From Nocardioides zhouii (GTDB taxonomy: Bacteria; Actinomycetota; Actinomycetes; Propionibacteriales; Nocardioidaceae), in NCBI RefSeq assembly GCF_004137345.1, contig NZ_SDWV01000006.1, positions 168,612 to 232,611 on the forward strand: DNA of 64,000 nt, in the 5' to 3' direction. The notes beneath the pieces are model-generated. The model worked only from the letters and a program-made list of their open reading frames with translations. It was not told where the DNA came from and ran no database searches. Positions 36,083 through 43,927 of this stretch are shown piece by piece. Every line of letters starts with the position of its first letter. Position 1 is the stretch's first letter. The position numbers and the translations under genes are program-made.

Positions 36083-37354
36083 TCAGATGATCTTGGCCGC
36101 GACGAAGGCGTCGTAGGACGGGGCGATGGTGGCGACGGCGCCGACGCGGTCGGACACGGCATCGAGGGTCTTGAGCCCGTGCCCGGTGTTGATGACGACG
36201 GTCTCCAGCGAGGTGTCGAGCTGGCCGGTCTCGACCAGCTTCTTGAGCACGCCGACCGTCGTGCCGCCGGCGGTCTCGGTGAAGATGCCCTCCGTACGGG
36301 CGAGCAGGACGATGGCCTCGCGGACCTCGTCGTCGCTGATGTCCTCGACCGCACCACCGGTGCGGCGGCAGACGTCGAGGACGTAGATGCCGTCGGCCGG
36401 GTTGCCGATCGCGAGGCTCTTGGCGATGGTGTCGGGCTTGACCGGGCGGATCGCGTCGGTGCCGGCCTTGTAGGCCACGGACACCGGGGAGCAGCCGGTG
36501 GCCTGCGCGCCGAAGACCTTGTAGGGCTTGTCCTCGACGAGCCCGAGCTTGATGAGCTCCTGGAACGCCTTGTCGACCTTGGTCAGCTGCGAGCCGGACG
36601 CGACGGGGATGACGATCTGGTCGGGCAGGCGCCAGCCGAGCTGCTCGGCGATCTCGTAGCCCAGCGTCTTGGACCCCTCGGCGTAGAACGGGCGGACGTT
36701 GACGTTGACGAACGCCCAGCCCTCCTCCTCGCCGGCGATCTCCGAGGCGAGCTTGTTGACGTCGTCGTAGTTGCCGTCGACGGCCACGAGGCGGTCGGTG
36801 TAGACGGCGGAGTTGACCTGCTTGGGCTGCTCGAGGTTGCTCGGGATGAAGACGACGGTCGTGATGCCGGCGCGGGCCCCTGCCGCGGCGACGGCGTTGG
36901 CCAGGTTGCCGGTCGACGGGCAGGCGAACACCTTGGCGTCGAGCTCGCGGGCGGCGCTCAGGGCGCAGGCGACCACGCGGTCCTTGAACGAGTTGGTCGG
37001 GTTGGTCGAGTCGTCCTTGACCCAGAGGTTGTCGATGCCGAGCTCGCGGCCGAGGTTGTGGGCCTTGAGGAGCCGGGTGTAGCCGGGCTCCATGTTCGGG
37101 CTCTGCTCGATGTCCGACGGCACCGGGAGCAGCGCCTTGTAGCGCCAGATGTTCGCCGGGCCGGCGGCGATCTCCTCACGGGTCACCTCCGGGAAGTCAT
37201 AGGCCACCTCGAGGGGGCCGAAGCACTCCGGACAGGCGTACGACGGGCCGAGGGCGACCTCGTGCCCGCACTCGCGGCAGGCCAGCGCGCGGGCGTTGCC
37301 GAAGGCACCCTCACGCAAGGTGTGGGTGGTGGTCTCGTCCAGCAGGGTGCTCAT
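36083..37354 (-). CDS. thrC: Threonine-synthase-family PLP enzyme (ThrC homologue; possibly a homocysteine synthase)
   Basis: A 423-residue fold-type II PLP enzyme. An N-terminal zinc ribbon uses Cys26, Cys29, Cys41 and Cys44; the PLP Lys is Lys124 in NPTNSFKDRVV, and the phosphate-binding loop is CPSTGNLANAVAA. By family it would convert O-phosphohomoserine to threonine. Two facts argue for another product: an S-box riboswitch in the leader, and a CysO-like sulfur carrier directly downstream. Sulfur transfer to O-phosphohomoserine would give homocysteine, as CysM/CysO give cysteine from O-phosphoserine. From memory, a ThrC-homologue plus carrier pair with this activity (MetM/MetO) has been described in Streptomyces. 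The ATG follows a strong AAGGAGG site. Confidence 0.85.
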   Translation of the reverse strand: MSTLLDETTTHTLREGAFGNARALACRECGHEVALGPSYACPECFGPLEVAYDFPEVTREEIAAGPANIWRYKALLPVPSDIEQSPNMEPGYTRLLKAHNLGRELGIDNLWVKDDSTNPTNSFKDRVVACALSAARELDAKVFACPSTGNLANAVAAAGARAGITTVVFIPSNLEQPKQVNSAVYTDRLVAVDGNYDDVNKLASEIAGEEEGWAFVNVNVRPFYAEGSKTLGYEIAEQLGWRLPDQIVIPVASGSQLTKVDKAFQELIKLGLVEDKPYKVFGAQATGCSPVSVAYKAGTDAIRPVKPDTIAKSLAIGNPADGIYVLDVCRRTGGAVEDISDDEVREAIVLLARTEGIFTETAGGTTVGVLKKLVETGQLDTSLETVVINTGHGLKTLDAVSDRVGAVATIAPSYDAFVAAKII

Positions 37355-37366
37355 GAAGTCCTCCTT

Positions 37367-37501
37367 CTCATCTGTCCCCGCGACTCTCGCGGGTCGGATT
37401 TGGCACCTGCTCCCATGAACTGCCGGATGGATCCGGGCAGGAGGCATCATGGGTGGTTGCCGGGACTTCGTCGGGCCGTTCCCTCAGTCCCTCGTGATGA
37501 G
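37367..37501 (-). ncRNA. S-box (SAM-I) riboswitch in the leader of the ThrC-like gene
   Basis: Read on the minus strand, P1 pairs CTCATC (37496-37501) with GATGAG (37367-37372). Between them are the conserved core pieces in order: ACGAGGGACTGAGGGA, CGGCCCGACGAAGTCCC, GGCAACC, a P3 arm (CCCATGA with TCATGGG), GGTGCCAAATCC and a P4 hairpin (CCCGCG-AGAGT-CGCGGG). The K-turn-like CTGA/GA segment favours SAM-I over SAM-IV. The 3' strand of P1 abuts the AAGGAGG ribosome site (37360-37366) with no gap, so SAM binding probably hides the site and switches translation off. Confidence 0.9.
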
Positions 37502-37574
37502 CAGGACCAGAGTAGGCAGGCCGTCTCACGATGTGCACATCACGTCCACCATCTGGATGGGGGTCCCGGTCGGA

Positions 37575-37580
37575 TACGGT
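37575..37580 (+). promoter_or_regulatory. -10 element of a leaderless promoter
   Basis: TACGGT lies 7 nt before the ATG at 37588 of the glycosyltransferase gene. Confidence 0.5.
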
Positions 37581-37587
37581 GCCCGCG

Positions 37588-38553
37588 ATGAGCGACACCA
37601 CTGCCCCCTCGACCCGCCGTACGATCTCGTTCCTCCTCCCGGTCTACGACGAGGCGGAGAACATCGAGGTCTTCCACGCCGCGCTCGTCGAGAGCGCCGC
37701 GCACCTCGAGGATCGCTACGACGTGCAGTTCCTCTACGTCGACGACGGGTCGAGCGACGGGTCGCTGGCGGTGCTCAAGGGCCTGCACGACCGGGACCCG
37801 CGCGTCGTGGTGCTCGCCCTGTCGCGCAACTTCGGCCACCAGAAGGCGGTCACCGCCGCGCTCGACGCCTGCCACGCCGACGCCGCGATCATCATGGACA
37901 CCGACCTCCAGGACCCGCCGCGCGTCAGCCTCGACCTCGTCGCGGCCTGGGAGGCGGGTGCGGACGTCGTCTACGCCCAGCGCCTGACGCGCGACGACTC
38001 GGCCTTCAAGCGCGCCACGGCCCACGTCTTCTACCGGGTGCTGACGCGCGCCGCCTCCATCGACATCCCGCGCAACACCGGCGACTTCCGGCTGCTCGAC
38101 CGCAAGGTCGTCGACGAGCTCCGGCTCTACCGCGAGCACAACCGCTTCCTGCGCGGCATGGTCAGCCACGTCGGCTTCACCCAGGTCGCGGTGCCGTTCC
38201 ACCGCGACAAGCGGCACGGCGGCAGCACCGGCTACCCGATCAGCAAGATGGTCAAGCTCGCCGGCGACGGGATCTTCGGCTTCTCGACCGCCCCGCTGCA
38301 GCTGATCAGCCGGGTCGGGATGGCGTTCAGCCTGCTCAGCCTGCTCGGGATCGTGTACGCGCTCGTCGTCCGCCTCGCCTACCCGGAGAACGCCGTCCCC
38401 GGCTGGGCGTTCCTCGCCATCACCCTCTTCCTGATCGGCGGCGTGCAGATCTCGATGCTCGGCATCCTCGGCAGCTACCTCGGGCGGGTCTACGTCGAGG
38501 TGCAGGACCGGCCGCTCTACAGCGTCGCCGACACCATCGGCGACCCCTGGTGA
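37588..38553 (+). CDS. GT2-family glycosyltransferase, polyprenyl-phosphate sugar synthase type
   Basis: A 321-residue enzyme of the DPM1/ArnC/GtrB group that moves a sugar from a nucleotide donor to undecaprenyl phosphate. Motifs: ISFLLPVYDEAENIEVF, FLYVDDGSSDGS, AIIMDTDLQDPPR (DxD-like metal site), GDFRLLDRKVVDEL and RHGGSTGYPISKMVKLAGD, then two C-terminal membrane helices. The stop overlaps the GTG of a GtrA-like gene (GTGA), and a large membrane protein follows, forming the classic cassette of sugar loading, flipping and transfer to an acceptor outside the membrane. Confidence 0.9.
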   Translation: MSDTTAPSTRRTISFLLPVYDEAENIEVFHAALVESAAHLEDRYDVQFLYVDDGSSDGSLAVLKGLHDRDPRVVVLALSRNFGHQKAVTAALDACHADAAIIMDTDLQDPPRVSLDLVAAWEAGADVVYAQRLTRDDSAFKRATAHVFYRVLTRAASIDIPRNTGDFRLLDRKVVDELRLYREHNRFLRGMVSHVGFTQVAVPFHRDKRHGGSTGYPISKMVKLAGDGIFGFSTAPLQLISRVGMAFSLLSLLGIVYALVVRLAYPENAVPGWAFLAITLFLIGGVQISMLGILGSYLGRVYVEVQDRPLYSVADTIGDPW

Positions 38554-38960
38554 CAGGGAGCCGGGCCGGACGGTTCGCCCTGGTCGGGGTCGTGAACACC
38601 CTGATCGACCTCGTGCTCTTCACCGTCCTCACCGCGGCCGGCCTCGGCGTGCTCGCGGCCAACACCGTCTCGACCACGTCGGGCATGACCTTCAGCTTCT
38701 TCGTCAACCGTGCGTGGTCGTTCAGGTCCGAGCGGCCCGCCCGCGAGACGGTGGTGCCGTTCCTCGCGGTCACGCTCGTCGGCCTCTGGGTGCTCCACCC
38801 GCTCGTCATCTTCGGCACGGCCGCGGTCGGCCGCCACCTCGGCCACGAGGGCGACGAGGTGCTGTGGCTCGGCAAGGTCGCCGCGATCGCCGTCGGTCTC
38901 GTCTGGAACTTCACGTGGTACGACCGGGTGGTCTTCCGCCAGCGCGGAGCCGAGTCGTGA
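38550..38960 (+). CDS. GtrA-family membrane protein
   Basis: A 136-residue protein with four predicted membrane helices, beginning FALVGVVNTLIDLVLFTVL and containing FSFFVNRAWSFRS and LVWNFTWYDRVVF, the usual GtrA pattern. GtrA-type proteins are thought to flip or help flip the lipid-linked sugar made by the preceding glycosyltransferase. Both ends overlap neighbours by GTGA. Confidence 0.88.
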   Translation: MTGSRAGRFALVGVVNTLIDLVLFTVLTAAGLGVLAANTVSTTSGMTFSFFVNRAWSFRSERPARETVVPFLAVTLVGLWVLHPLVIFGTAAVGRHLGHEGDEVLWLGKVAAIAVGLVWNFTWYDRVVFRQRGAES

Positions 38961-40537
38961 GGCGGGCGGCTGTCTGGCTGCTGTCGGTGGTCGTCGGGCT
39001 GGTCCTGCTCCACGTCCTCCTCGACCCGCTCTACGGTCCCTACCGCTGGTCCCGCACGTACGTCTTCCTGGCCGCGGCGCTGTGCGCGGTCGCGCTGCCG
39101 GCCCTCGCGCTCGGCGTACGCCGTGCCGTCCCGTGGCTCGAGCAGCACCCCTGGGCCCGGCGGGCGCTGGTGTGCGGCAACGCTGCCGCGCTCGTGGTCG
39201 TGCAGTACGCCGTCGGCCACGCCATCGCGATCCCACCGGGCTTCGACGCGGGGATCGTCCACACCATCGCCGGGACCTTCGCGCTGGAGCTCCCGCTGGG
39301 CGTCGGGCTGTCGGACTACATGGCGGCGTACCCCAACAACTGGCTGCTGATCAGCGTGCTCGCGCACTGGTACGACGTCTGGCTCGCGCTGGGCGGCCAG
39401 GACGTGCTCACGGCGGCCGTGGTGCTCAACGCCGTGGCCCTGACCGTCTCGGTGTGCCTGACCTACCTGGCCGCGCGGCGGATGGCGCGACCCGCGACGG
39501 CGTACGTCCTGCTCGGCCTGTCGTGGCTCTTCATCGGGCTCTCGCCGTGGGTCGCCGTGCCCTACTCCGACACCCTGGCCATGCCGTTCACCGCGCTCGT
39601 GCTCTTCCTGTTCAGCCTCGAGCGGGCCGAGGGAGCCGCCCCGTGGCGGCGCGCCCTGCTCTGGGCCGCGATGGCCGCGACCGGCCTCATCGGCTACCAG
39701 GTCAAGCCCACGGCAATCTTCGTCCTGGGTGCCGTGGCGCTGGTGGCGGTGGTCGCCGGCCGACGCCCGTCGAGGTCGACGCTGCGCGCCGGAGCGGCGT
39801 ACGCCGGCGCCGCGCTTGCGGGCATCCTGGTCGCCTCCGCCGCGGTGTCGTACGCGGTTGACGGCGTGGAGGGCAGGGCGGCCTCCTCCGAGGTCGAGCC
39901 GTCCTTCCGGCTCGACGCGAGCCACTTCCTCAAGATGGGTGCCCAGTCGAGCCCCGGCCCCTACAACGACTATTACGGCGTCTACGACGAGGACGACATC
40001 GCCGAGACCCGCACCCTGGAGCCCGGTCTCGGGCGCACGCGGTTCAACGTCGAGCGCTACCTCGAGCGGGTGGCCGACATGGGTCCGGTCGGCTACCCGG
40101 AGTTCCTGTGGGACAAGGCCGCCTGGTTCGTCGGGGACGGGTCCTTCTTCATGTGGGGCGAGGGCGGCATGGTCCTCGACCCGATGCCCTGGACCGCCAC
40201 CGATCCGGTGAGCCGGCAGGTCCAGGACTGGTTCTTCCTCGGCGGCGACCTCTGGCCCGCGCTTTTCACCACCTGGCAGGGCGCGTGGATCGTGGTCCTC
40301 CTGCTGCTGGCGCTCACGCCCCTCGCCCGACGCGACGACGTCGACGGGCCGGTGCCCGCCGCCGCTCGGATCAGCGTGCTGATGCTGATCGCGTTCCTGC
40401 TGCTCTTCGAGGCGCGGGCTCGCTACGTGGTGCTCTACCTCCCACACATCCTGCTCGTCGCGGCCCTCACCCTCGACTCGCTCACCGGGCGCGTGGCAGA
40501 GCGGGTCAGGCGCGCAAGGGGAACGACAGCCGACTGA
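38957..40537 (+). CDS. Multi-spanning membrane protein, probable lipid-sugar-dependent glycosyltransferase
   Basis: A 526-residue membrane protein with about ten to twelve hydrophobic helices and an extracellular region around residues 310-420 (SEVEPSFRLDASHFLKMGAQ, YGVYDEDDIAETRTLEPG). It resembles GT39/GT87-like GT-C enzymes that use polyprenyl-phosphate sugars, but acidic active-site residues cannot be fixed with certainty; PNNWLL and SDTLAMPF segments recall that fold. Coupled to GtrA by GTGA. The last 32 bases overlap the end of the convergent otsB gene on the other strand. Confidence 0.72.
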   Translation: MRRAAVWLLSVVVGLVLLHVLLDPLYGPYRWSRTYVFLAAALCAVALPALALGVRRAVPWLEQHPWARRALVCGNAAALVVVQYAVGHAIAIPPGFDAGIVHTIAGTFALELPLGVGLSDYMAAYPNNWLLISVLAHWYDVWLALGGQDVLTAAVVLNAVALTVSVCLTYLAARRMARPATAYVLLGLSWLFIGLSPWVAVPYSDTLAMPFTALVLFLFSLERAEGAAPWRRALLWAAMAATGLIGYQVKPTAIFVLGAVALVAVVAGRRPSRSTLRAGAAYAGAALAGILVASAAVSYAVDGVEGRAASSEVEPSFRLDASHFLKMGAQSSPGPYNDYYGVYDEDDIAETRTLEPGLGRTRFNVERYLERVADMGPVGYPEFLWDKAAWFVGDGSFFMWGEGGMVLDPMPWTATDPVSRQVQDWFFLGGDLWPALFTTWQGAWIVVLLLLALTPLARRDDVDGPVPAAARISVLMLIAFLLLFEARARYVVLYLPHILLVAALTLDSLTGRVAERVRRARGTTAD

Positions 40538-41342
40538 GCAGCTCGACGATGCCGCCCGGGCCGTCGACGACGACGTCGGCCAGCTCGACCAGGTCGGGCT
40601 GCTCGTGCGACGCGGAGCAGACGACGAGGCCCGGCAGGCCCTCGTCCCGCAGGGCGCGCACCGCCTCGAAGGCCTCGATGTCGCCGAGGTCGTCGCCGCC
40701 GAAGACGATGCCGGTGGCCTGCTGCTCGGCGACGAACGCGCGTACGGCCTGCCCCTTGTGCATGTCGCCGGACCGGATCTCGAGGACGTTGCGCCCGGGC
40801 TCGATGGTGAGGTGGTGCCGTTCGGCCAGGGCCGCGACGGGGCCCCTCAGCCGCTCCAGTGCCTCGGCTGGGTCGGCCATCCTCCGCGTGTGCACCGCGA
40901 CGGCGAGGCCCTTCTCCTCCACGAACGCGTCCGCGGCACCGGCCGTACGCAGCACGGCGGGGAGCTCGCGCTCGAAGCTCGCCAGCCCGGCGGGCGGCCG
41001 CGGCGAGCGGATTCGCTGCTCGGTCGCCGACCAGCGCTCGTTGCCGTACTGCCCGAAGACGAACAGCTCAGCACCGCGGTCGAGCATGGCGTTGCCCAGC
41101 GCGTCGAGGTCGCCCATCGCGATGGCCTGACGCGCCGGGCGGCCGGTGATCACCGCGACGGCGCGCACCACCTCGGCCAGCTCGAGCAGGACGCCCGGTG
41201 CGCCCGGGTGCAGGCGGGCGGCCTCGGGGTCGTCGACCACGGGCGACAGGGTGCCGTCGAAGTCGAGCCCGACGACCACACCGTCGAGGACGGCGCGTAC
41301 GGCGTCGTAGTGGGCGCGTGCGTCGTCGGAGGTGAACTCCAT
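40506..41342 (-). CDS. otsB: Trehalose-6-phosphate phosphatase
   Basis: A 278-residue HAD-family phosphatase that removes phosphate from trehalose 6-phosphate. Motif I is GLDFDGTLSPVVDDP with the catalytic Asp, motif II VITGRPARQAIAM, motif III GNVLEIR-like (PGRNVLEIRSGDMHKGQAV) and motif IV FGGDDLGDIEAFEA. Length fits OtsB. The ATG at 41342 is preferred to a TTG four codons earlier. otsA is 1.1 kb away and on the opposite strand, so the two pathway genes are not co-transcribed. Its 3' end is antisense to the end of the membrane glycosyltransferase gene. Confidence 0.93.
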   Translation of the reverse strand: MEFTSDDARAHYDAVRAVLDGVVVGLDFDGTLSPVVDDPEAARLHPGAPGVLLELAEVVRAVAVITGRPARQAIAMGDLDALGNAMLDRGAELFVFGQYGNERWSATEQRIRSPRPPAGLASFERELPAVLRTAGAADAFVEEKGLAVAVHTRRMADPAEALERLRGPVAALAERHHLTIEPGRNVLEIRSGDMHKGQAVRAFVAEQQATGIVFGGDDLGDIEAFEAVRALRDEGLPGLVVCSASHEQPDLVELADVVVDGPGGIVELLSRLSFPLRA

Positions 41343-41364
41343 GCGCCAAGCCAACCACGCGGCG

Positions 41365-41387
41365 CGGACCGCCGGTGAACCGGTCCG
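41365..41387 (-). terminator. Hairpin after the LytR_C gene
   Basis: CGGACCG (41365-41371) pairs with CGGTCCG (41381-41387) in the gap between the LytR_C-domain gene and otsB; a weak intrinsic terminator. Confidence 0.45.
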
Positions 41388-41398
41388 AGACGGGAAGA

Positions 41399-41944
41399 TC
41401 AGCGAGGTGCGTCGGTGGTGAGGATGATCGTCAGGCGGTCGCGCTTCATCTCGCCCACGGCCGGGGCGGTGCGCTTGATGCCGAGGTCGAGGGCCAGCTG
41501 CTTGCCGGCCGCCTTGAGCCGCGGCGGGAAGTAGACCGTGGTGGTCGGGACGACGCCGTACCAGTTGTCCTCGCCGACGACCGCCCAGCCCACCGTGGTG
41601 GCCTTCTGCGCGGTCGACGCGGCCAGGCCCTTGATGCCGGAGCTGTTGAAGACCTCGACGTAGACCTCGCCGCGCGTGACCTGCGGCTTGGGCTTCGGCT
41701 GCTTCGTGGGCTCGGTCGTGGGATCGGCGCTCGGCGACTGCTCGGCGCTCGCGATGGTCGCGGTGTCGATGCGACGCTCGGTGGGCGCCTGGTCGCGGGT
41801 GGCGACGAAGGTGATCGACGCCATCGCGACGGCGAGCACCGACAGCATCACGAGCGGGGACGGGAAGGCCACGCCGCGCTCGTCACGCCCACGGGGGGCA
41901 GGGCGACGCATCGGGAGACGGCCAGGACTGGGGAAGGAGGCCAT
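41399..41944 (-). CDS. Membrane-anchored LytR_C-domain protein
   Basis: A 181-residue protein with one membrane helix (residues 28-47, FPSPLVMLSVLAVAMASITF), a Ser/Thr/Pro/Lys linker and an extracellular LytR C-terminal domain (GEVYVEVFNSSGIKGLAAST through VYFPPRLKAAGKQLALDL). Proteins with only this domain are thought to assist LCP enzymes that attach glycopolymers to peptidoglycan. It follows the DUF3263 gene by 28 nt and shares its promoter. The start may be the second Met at codon 12. Confidence 0.82.
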   Translation of the reverse strand: MASFPSPGRLPMRRPAPRGRDERGVAFPSPLVMLSVLAVAMASITFVATRDQAPTERRIDTATIASAEQSPSADPTTEPTKQPKPKPQVTRGEVYVEVFNSSGIKGLAASTAQKATTVGWAVVGEDNWYGVVPTTTVYFPPRLKAAGKQLALDLGIKRTAPAVGEMKRDRLTIILTTDAPR

Positions 41945-41972
41945 GGGGAAGGTGCCGATCGTGAGTGGTTGG

Positions 41973-42266
41973 TCAGACGTCGAAGCCGAGGCGGCGGGCG
42001 GAGCGCTGGCGCTGGCGGGAGGCCCGCAGGCGGCGGAGCCGGCGTACGAGCAGCGGGTCGGCCTCGAGCGCGTCGGGACGGTCGATCAGCGCGTTGAGGA
42101 CCTGGTAGTAGCGGGTGGAGGACATGTCGAACTTCTCGCGGACGGCCTGCTCCTTGGCGCCGGCGTACTTCCACCAGTGGCGCTCGAACTCGAGGATCTC
42201 GCGATCGCGCTGGCTCAGCCCGGCAGCAGCCTCCCGCTCGACTGCGATCTGCTTGGCGGCGTCCAT
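41973..42266 (-). CDS. DUF3263 protein
   Basis: A 97-residue protein of the actinobacterial DUF3263 family: GLSQRDREILEFERHWWKYA, KEQAVREKFDMSSTRYYQVL with a helix-turn-helix look, then an Arg-rich C-terminus. It probably binds DNA. The family is conserved in actinobacteria next to LytR_C proteins, as here. AAGGAGG lies 9 nt before the ATG. Confidence 0.88.
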   Translation of the reverse strand: MDAAKQIAVEREAAAGLSQRDREILEFERHWWKYAGAKEQAVREKFDMSSTRYYQVLNALIDRPDALEADPLLVRRLRRLRASRQRQRSARRLGFDV

Positions 42267-42321
42267 CTGCCATCTCCTCCTTCGACCCCACGTCCACCCG
42301 TGACCGGGTCGACTGGAAGTG

Positions 42322-42351
42322 AGTCTAGGCGACGAACGACAACGATGTCAT
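42322..42351 (-). promoter_or_regulatory. Promoter of the DUF3263-LytR_C operon
   Basis: -35 ATGACA (42346-42351), an 18-nt spacer and -10 TAGACT (42322-42327) on the minus strand, giving a leader of about 50 nt. Confidence 0.55.
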
Positions 42352-42452
42352 TCGCCTCCGGCGAGTCGTCTGGACAAACCCGACGGATGCGACCGAACGG
42401 CCCGCGTACGAGCAGGACACCTCGGGGTGGCCTGCGTGTCACCAGCCATCGT

Positions 42453-42458
42453 TAGGGT
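42453..42458 (+). promoter_or_regulatory. -10 element of a leaderless promoter for otsA
   Basis: TAGGGT lies 7 nt before the GTG at 42466. Confidence 0.5.
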
Positions 42459-42465
42459 TGCCGAC

Positions 42466-43908
42466 GTGAGCCCAGCCCATCAGGCAGACCTCGTGATCGT
42501 GGCGAACCGGTTGCCCGTCGATCGCGTCCACCTGCCCGACGGCTCCGTGTCGTGGCGCCGCTCCCCCGGCGGGCTGGTGACCGCGCTGGAGCCGGTGCTG
42601 AGGGCCAACGACGGCGCATGGATCGGCTGGCCGGGCTCGGCGGACGACGAGGAGGTCGAGCCGTTCGTCGAGGACGGGCTCTCCCTCGTGCCGGTCTCGT
42701 TGAGCGCCCGGGAGGTGGAGGAGTTCTACGAGGGCTTCTCCAACGGCACGCTCTGGCCGCTCTACCACGACGTCATCGCCAAGCCGGAGTTCCACCGCGA
42801 GTGGTGGGAGTCCTACGTCGAGGTCAACCGTCGCTTCGCGGACCGCGCGGCCGAGGTGGCTGCCGACGGGGCGACCGTGTGGGTGCAGGACTACCAGCTC
42901 CAGCTCGTGCCGCAGATGCTGCGCGAGCAGCGACCCGACCTGCGGATCGGCTTCTACCTCCACATCCCCTTCCCGCCGGCAGAGCTCTTCTCCCAGCTCC
43001 CGTGGCGCCGCCAGATCCTCGAGGGGCTCCTCGGCGCCGACCTGATCGGCTTCCAGCTGCCCGGTGCGGCGGCCAACTTCGTCCGCCTCGTGCGCAGCCG
43101 GGTGGGCCACAAGACCCACCGCGACACGATCTACCTCCCCGACGGCCGCCCGGTGAAGGCCACGGCCTTCCCGATCTCGATCGACACCGCCGGCTTCGAG
43201 GAGCTGGCCAGGTCCGAGGGCGTCGAGAAGCGCGCCGCGGAGATCCGTGAGGCCCTCGGCAACCCGCGCCGGATCTTCCTCGGCGTCGACCGCCTCGACT
43301 ACACCAAGGGCATCTTCTCGAGGCTGCGCGCGTTCGGCGAGCTGGTGCGTGACGGGCACCTCGACGTGGAGGACGCCGTCTTCGTCCAGGTGGCGACCCC
43401 CTCGCGCGAGCGCGTCGAGCAGTACCGCATCCTGCGCGACGACATCGAGCGGCTCGTGGGCGGGATCAACGGCGACCACGGCCGGATCGGACGCCCGGCG
43501 ATCTCCTACATGCACTCCTCCTATCCCCGCGAGGAGATGGCCGCGCTCTACCGTGCCGCCGACGTCATGGTCGTCACGCCCTTCCGCGACGGGATGAACC
43601 TCGTCGCCAAGGAGTACGTCGCCTGCCGCTACGACAACGACGGGGCCCTGGTGCTCTCGGAGTTCGCCGGCGCCGCGGCCGAGCTGCGCCAGGCCTGGCT
43701 GGTCAACCCCTACGACATCGACGGGATGAAGGCCACGCTGCTCGAGGCCTTCGCCGCCGACGAGAAGGAGACGTCGCGTCGGATGCGGGCGATGCGCAAG
43801 ACGGTCCTGACCCATGATGTGGCCAAGTGGGCGCGCGACTTCCTCGATGAGCTGGGCTCGATCCCCGAGCACCACGACAAGTCCGTACGCCGCTCGCGCG
43901 CCGGCTGA
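42466..43908 (+). CDS. otsA: Trehalose-6-phosphate synthase
   Basis: A 480-residue GT20 enzyme that makes trehalose 6-phosphate from a nucleotide-glucose and glucose 6-phosphate. Motifs: [61 protein letters not shown] and the nucleotide-binding [20 protein letters not shown]. The GTG start is chosen from its -10 box. The C-terminus overlaps a terminator hairpin. With otsB nearby it supplies trehalose as a compatible solute or for cell-envelope glycolipids. Confidence 0.95.
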   Translation: MSPAHQADLVIVANRLPVDRVHLPDGSVSWRRSPGGLVTALEPVLRANDGAWIGWPGSADDEEVEPFVEDGLSLVPVSLSAREVEEFYEGFSNGTLWPLYHDVIAKPEFHREWWESYVEVNRRFADRAAEVAADGATVWVQDYQLQLVPQMLREQRPDLRIGFYLHIPFPPAELFSQLPWRRQILEGLLGADLIGFQLPGAAANFVRLVRSRVGHKTHRDTIYLPDGRPVKATAFPISIDTAGFEELARSEGVEKRAAEIREALGNPRRIFLGVDRLDYTKGIFSRLRAFGELVRDGHLDVEDAVFVQVATPSRERVEQYRILRDDIERLVGGINGDHGRIGRPAISYMHSSYPREEMAALYRAADVMVVTPFRDGMNLVAKEYVACRYDNDGALVLSEFAGAAAELRQAWLVNPYDIDGMKATLLEAFAADEKETSRRMRAMRKTVLTHDVAKWARDFLDELGSIPEHHDKSVRRSRAG

Positions 43909-43916
43909 CGGCCGGC
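43900..43916 (+). terminator. Hairpin at the end of otsA
   Basis: GCCGGC-TGACG-GCCGGC forms a 6-bp GC stem; the otsA stop codon lies in the loop. The convergent FMN-enzyme gene ends 12 nt further on. Confidence 0.5.
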
Positions 43917-43927
43917 CCGGGCTGCGG

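Noticed and set aside
36083..37354. Taking the gene simply as the housekeeping threonine synthase
   Set aside because: Kept as the family name, but the SAM switch and the coupled sulfur carrier make that role doubtful; see the first finding.
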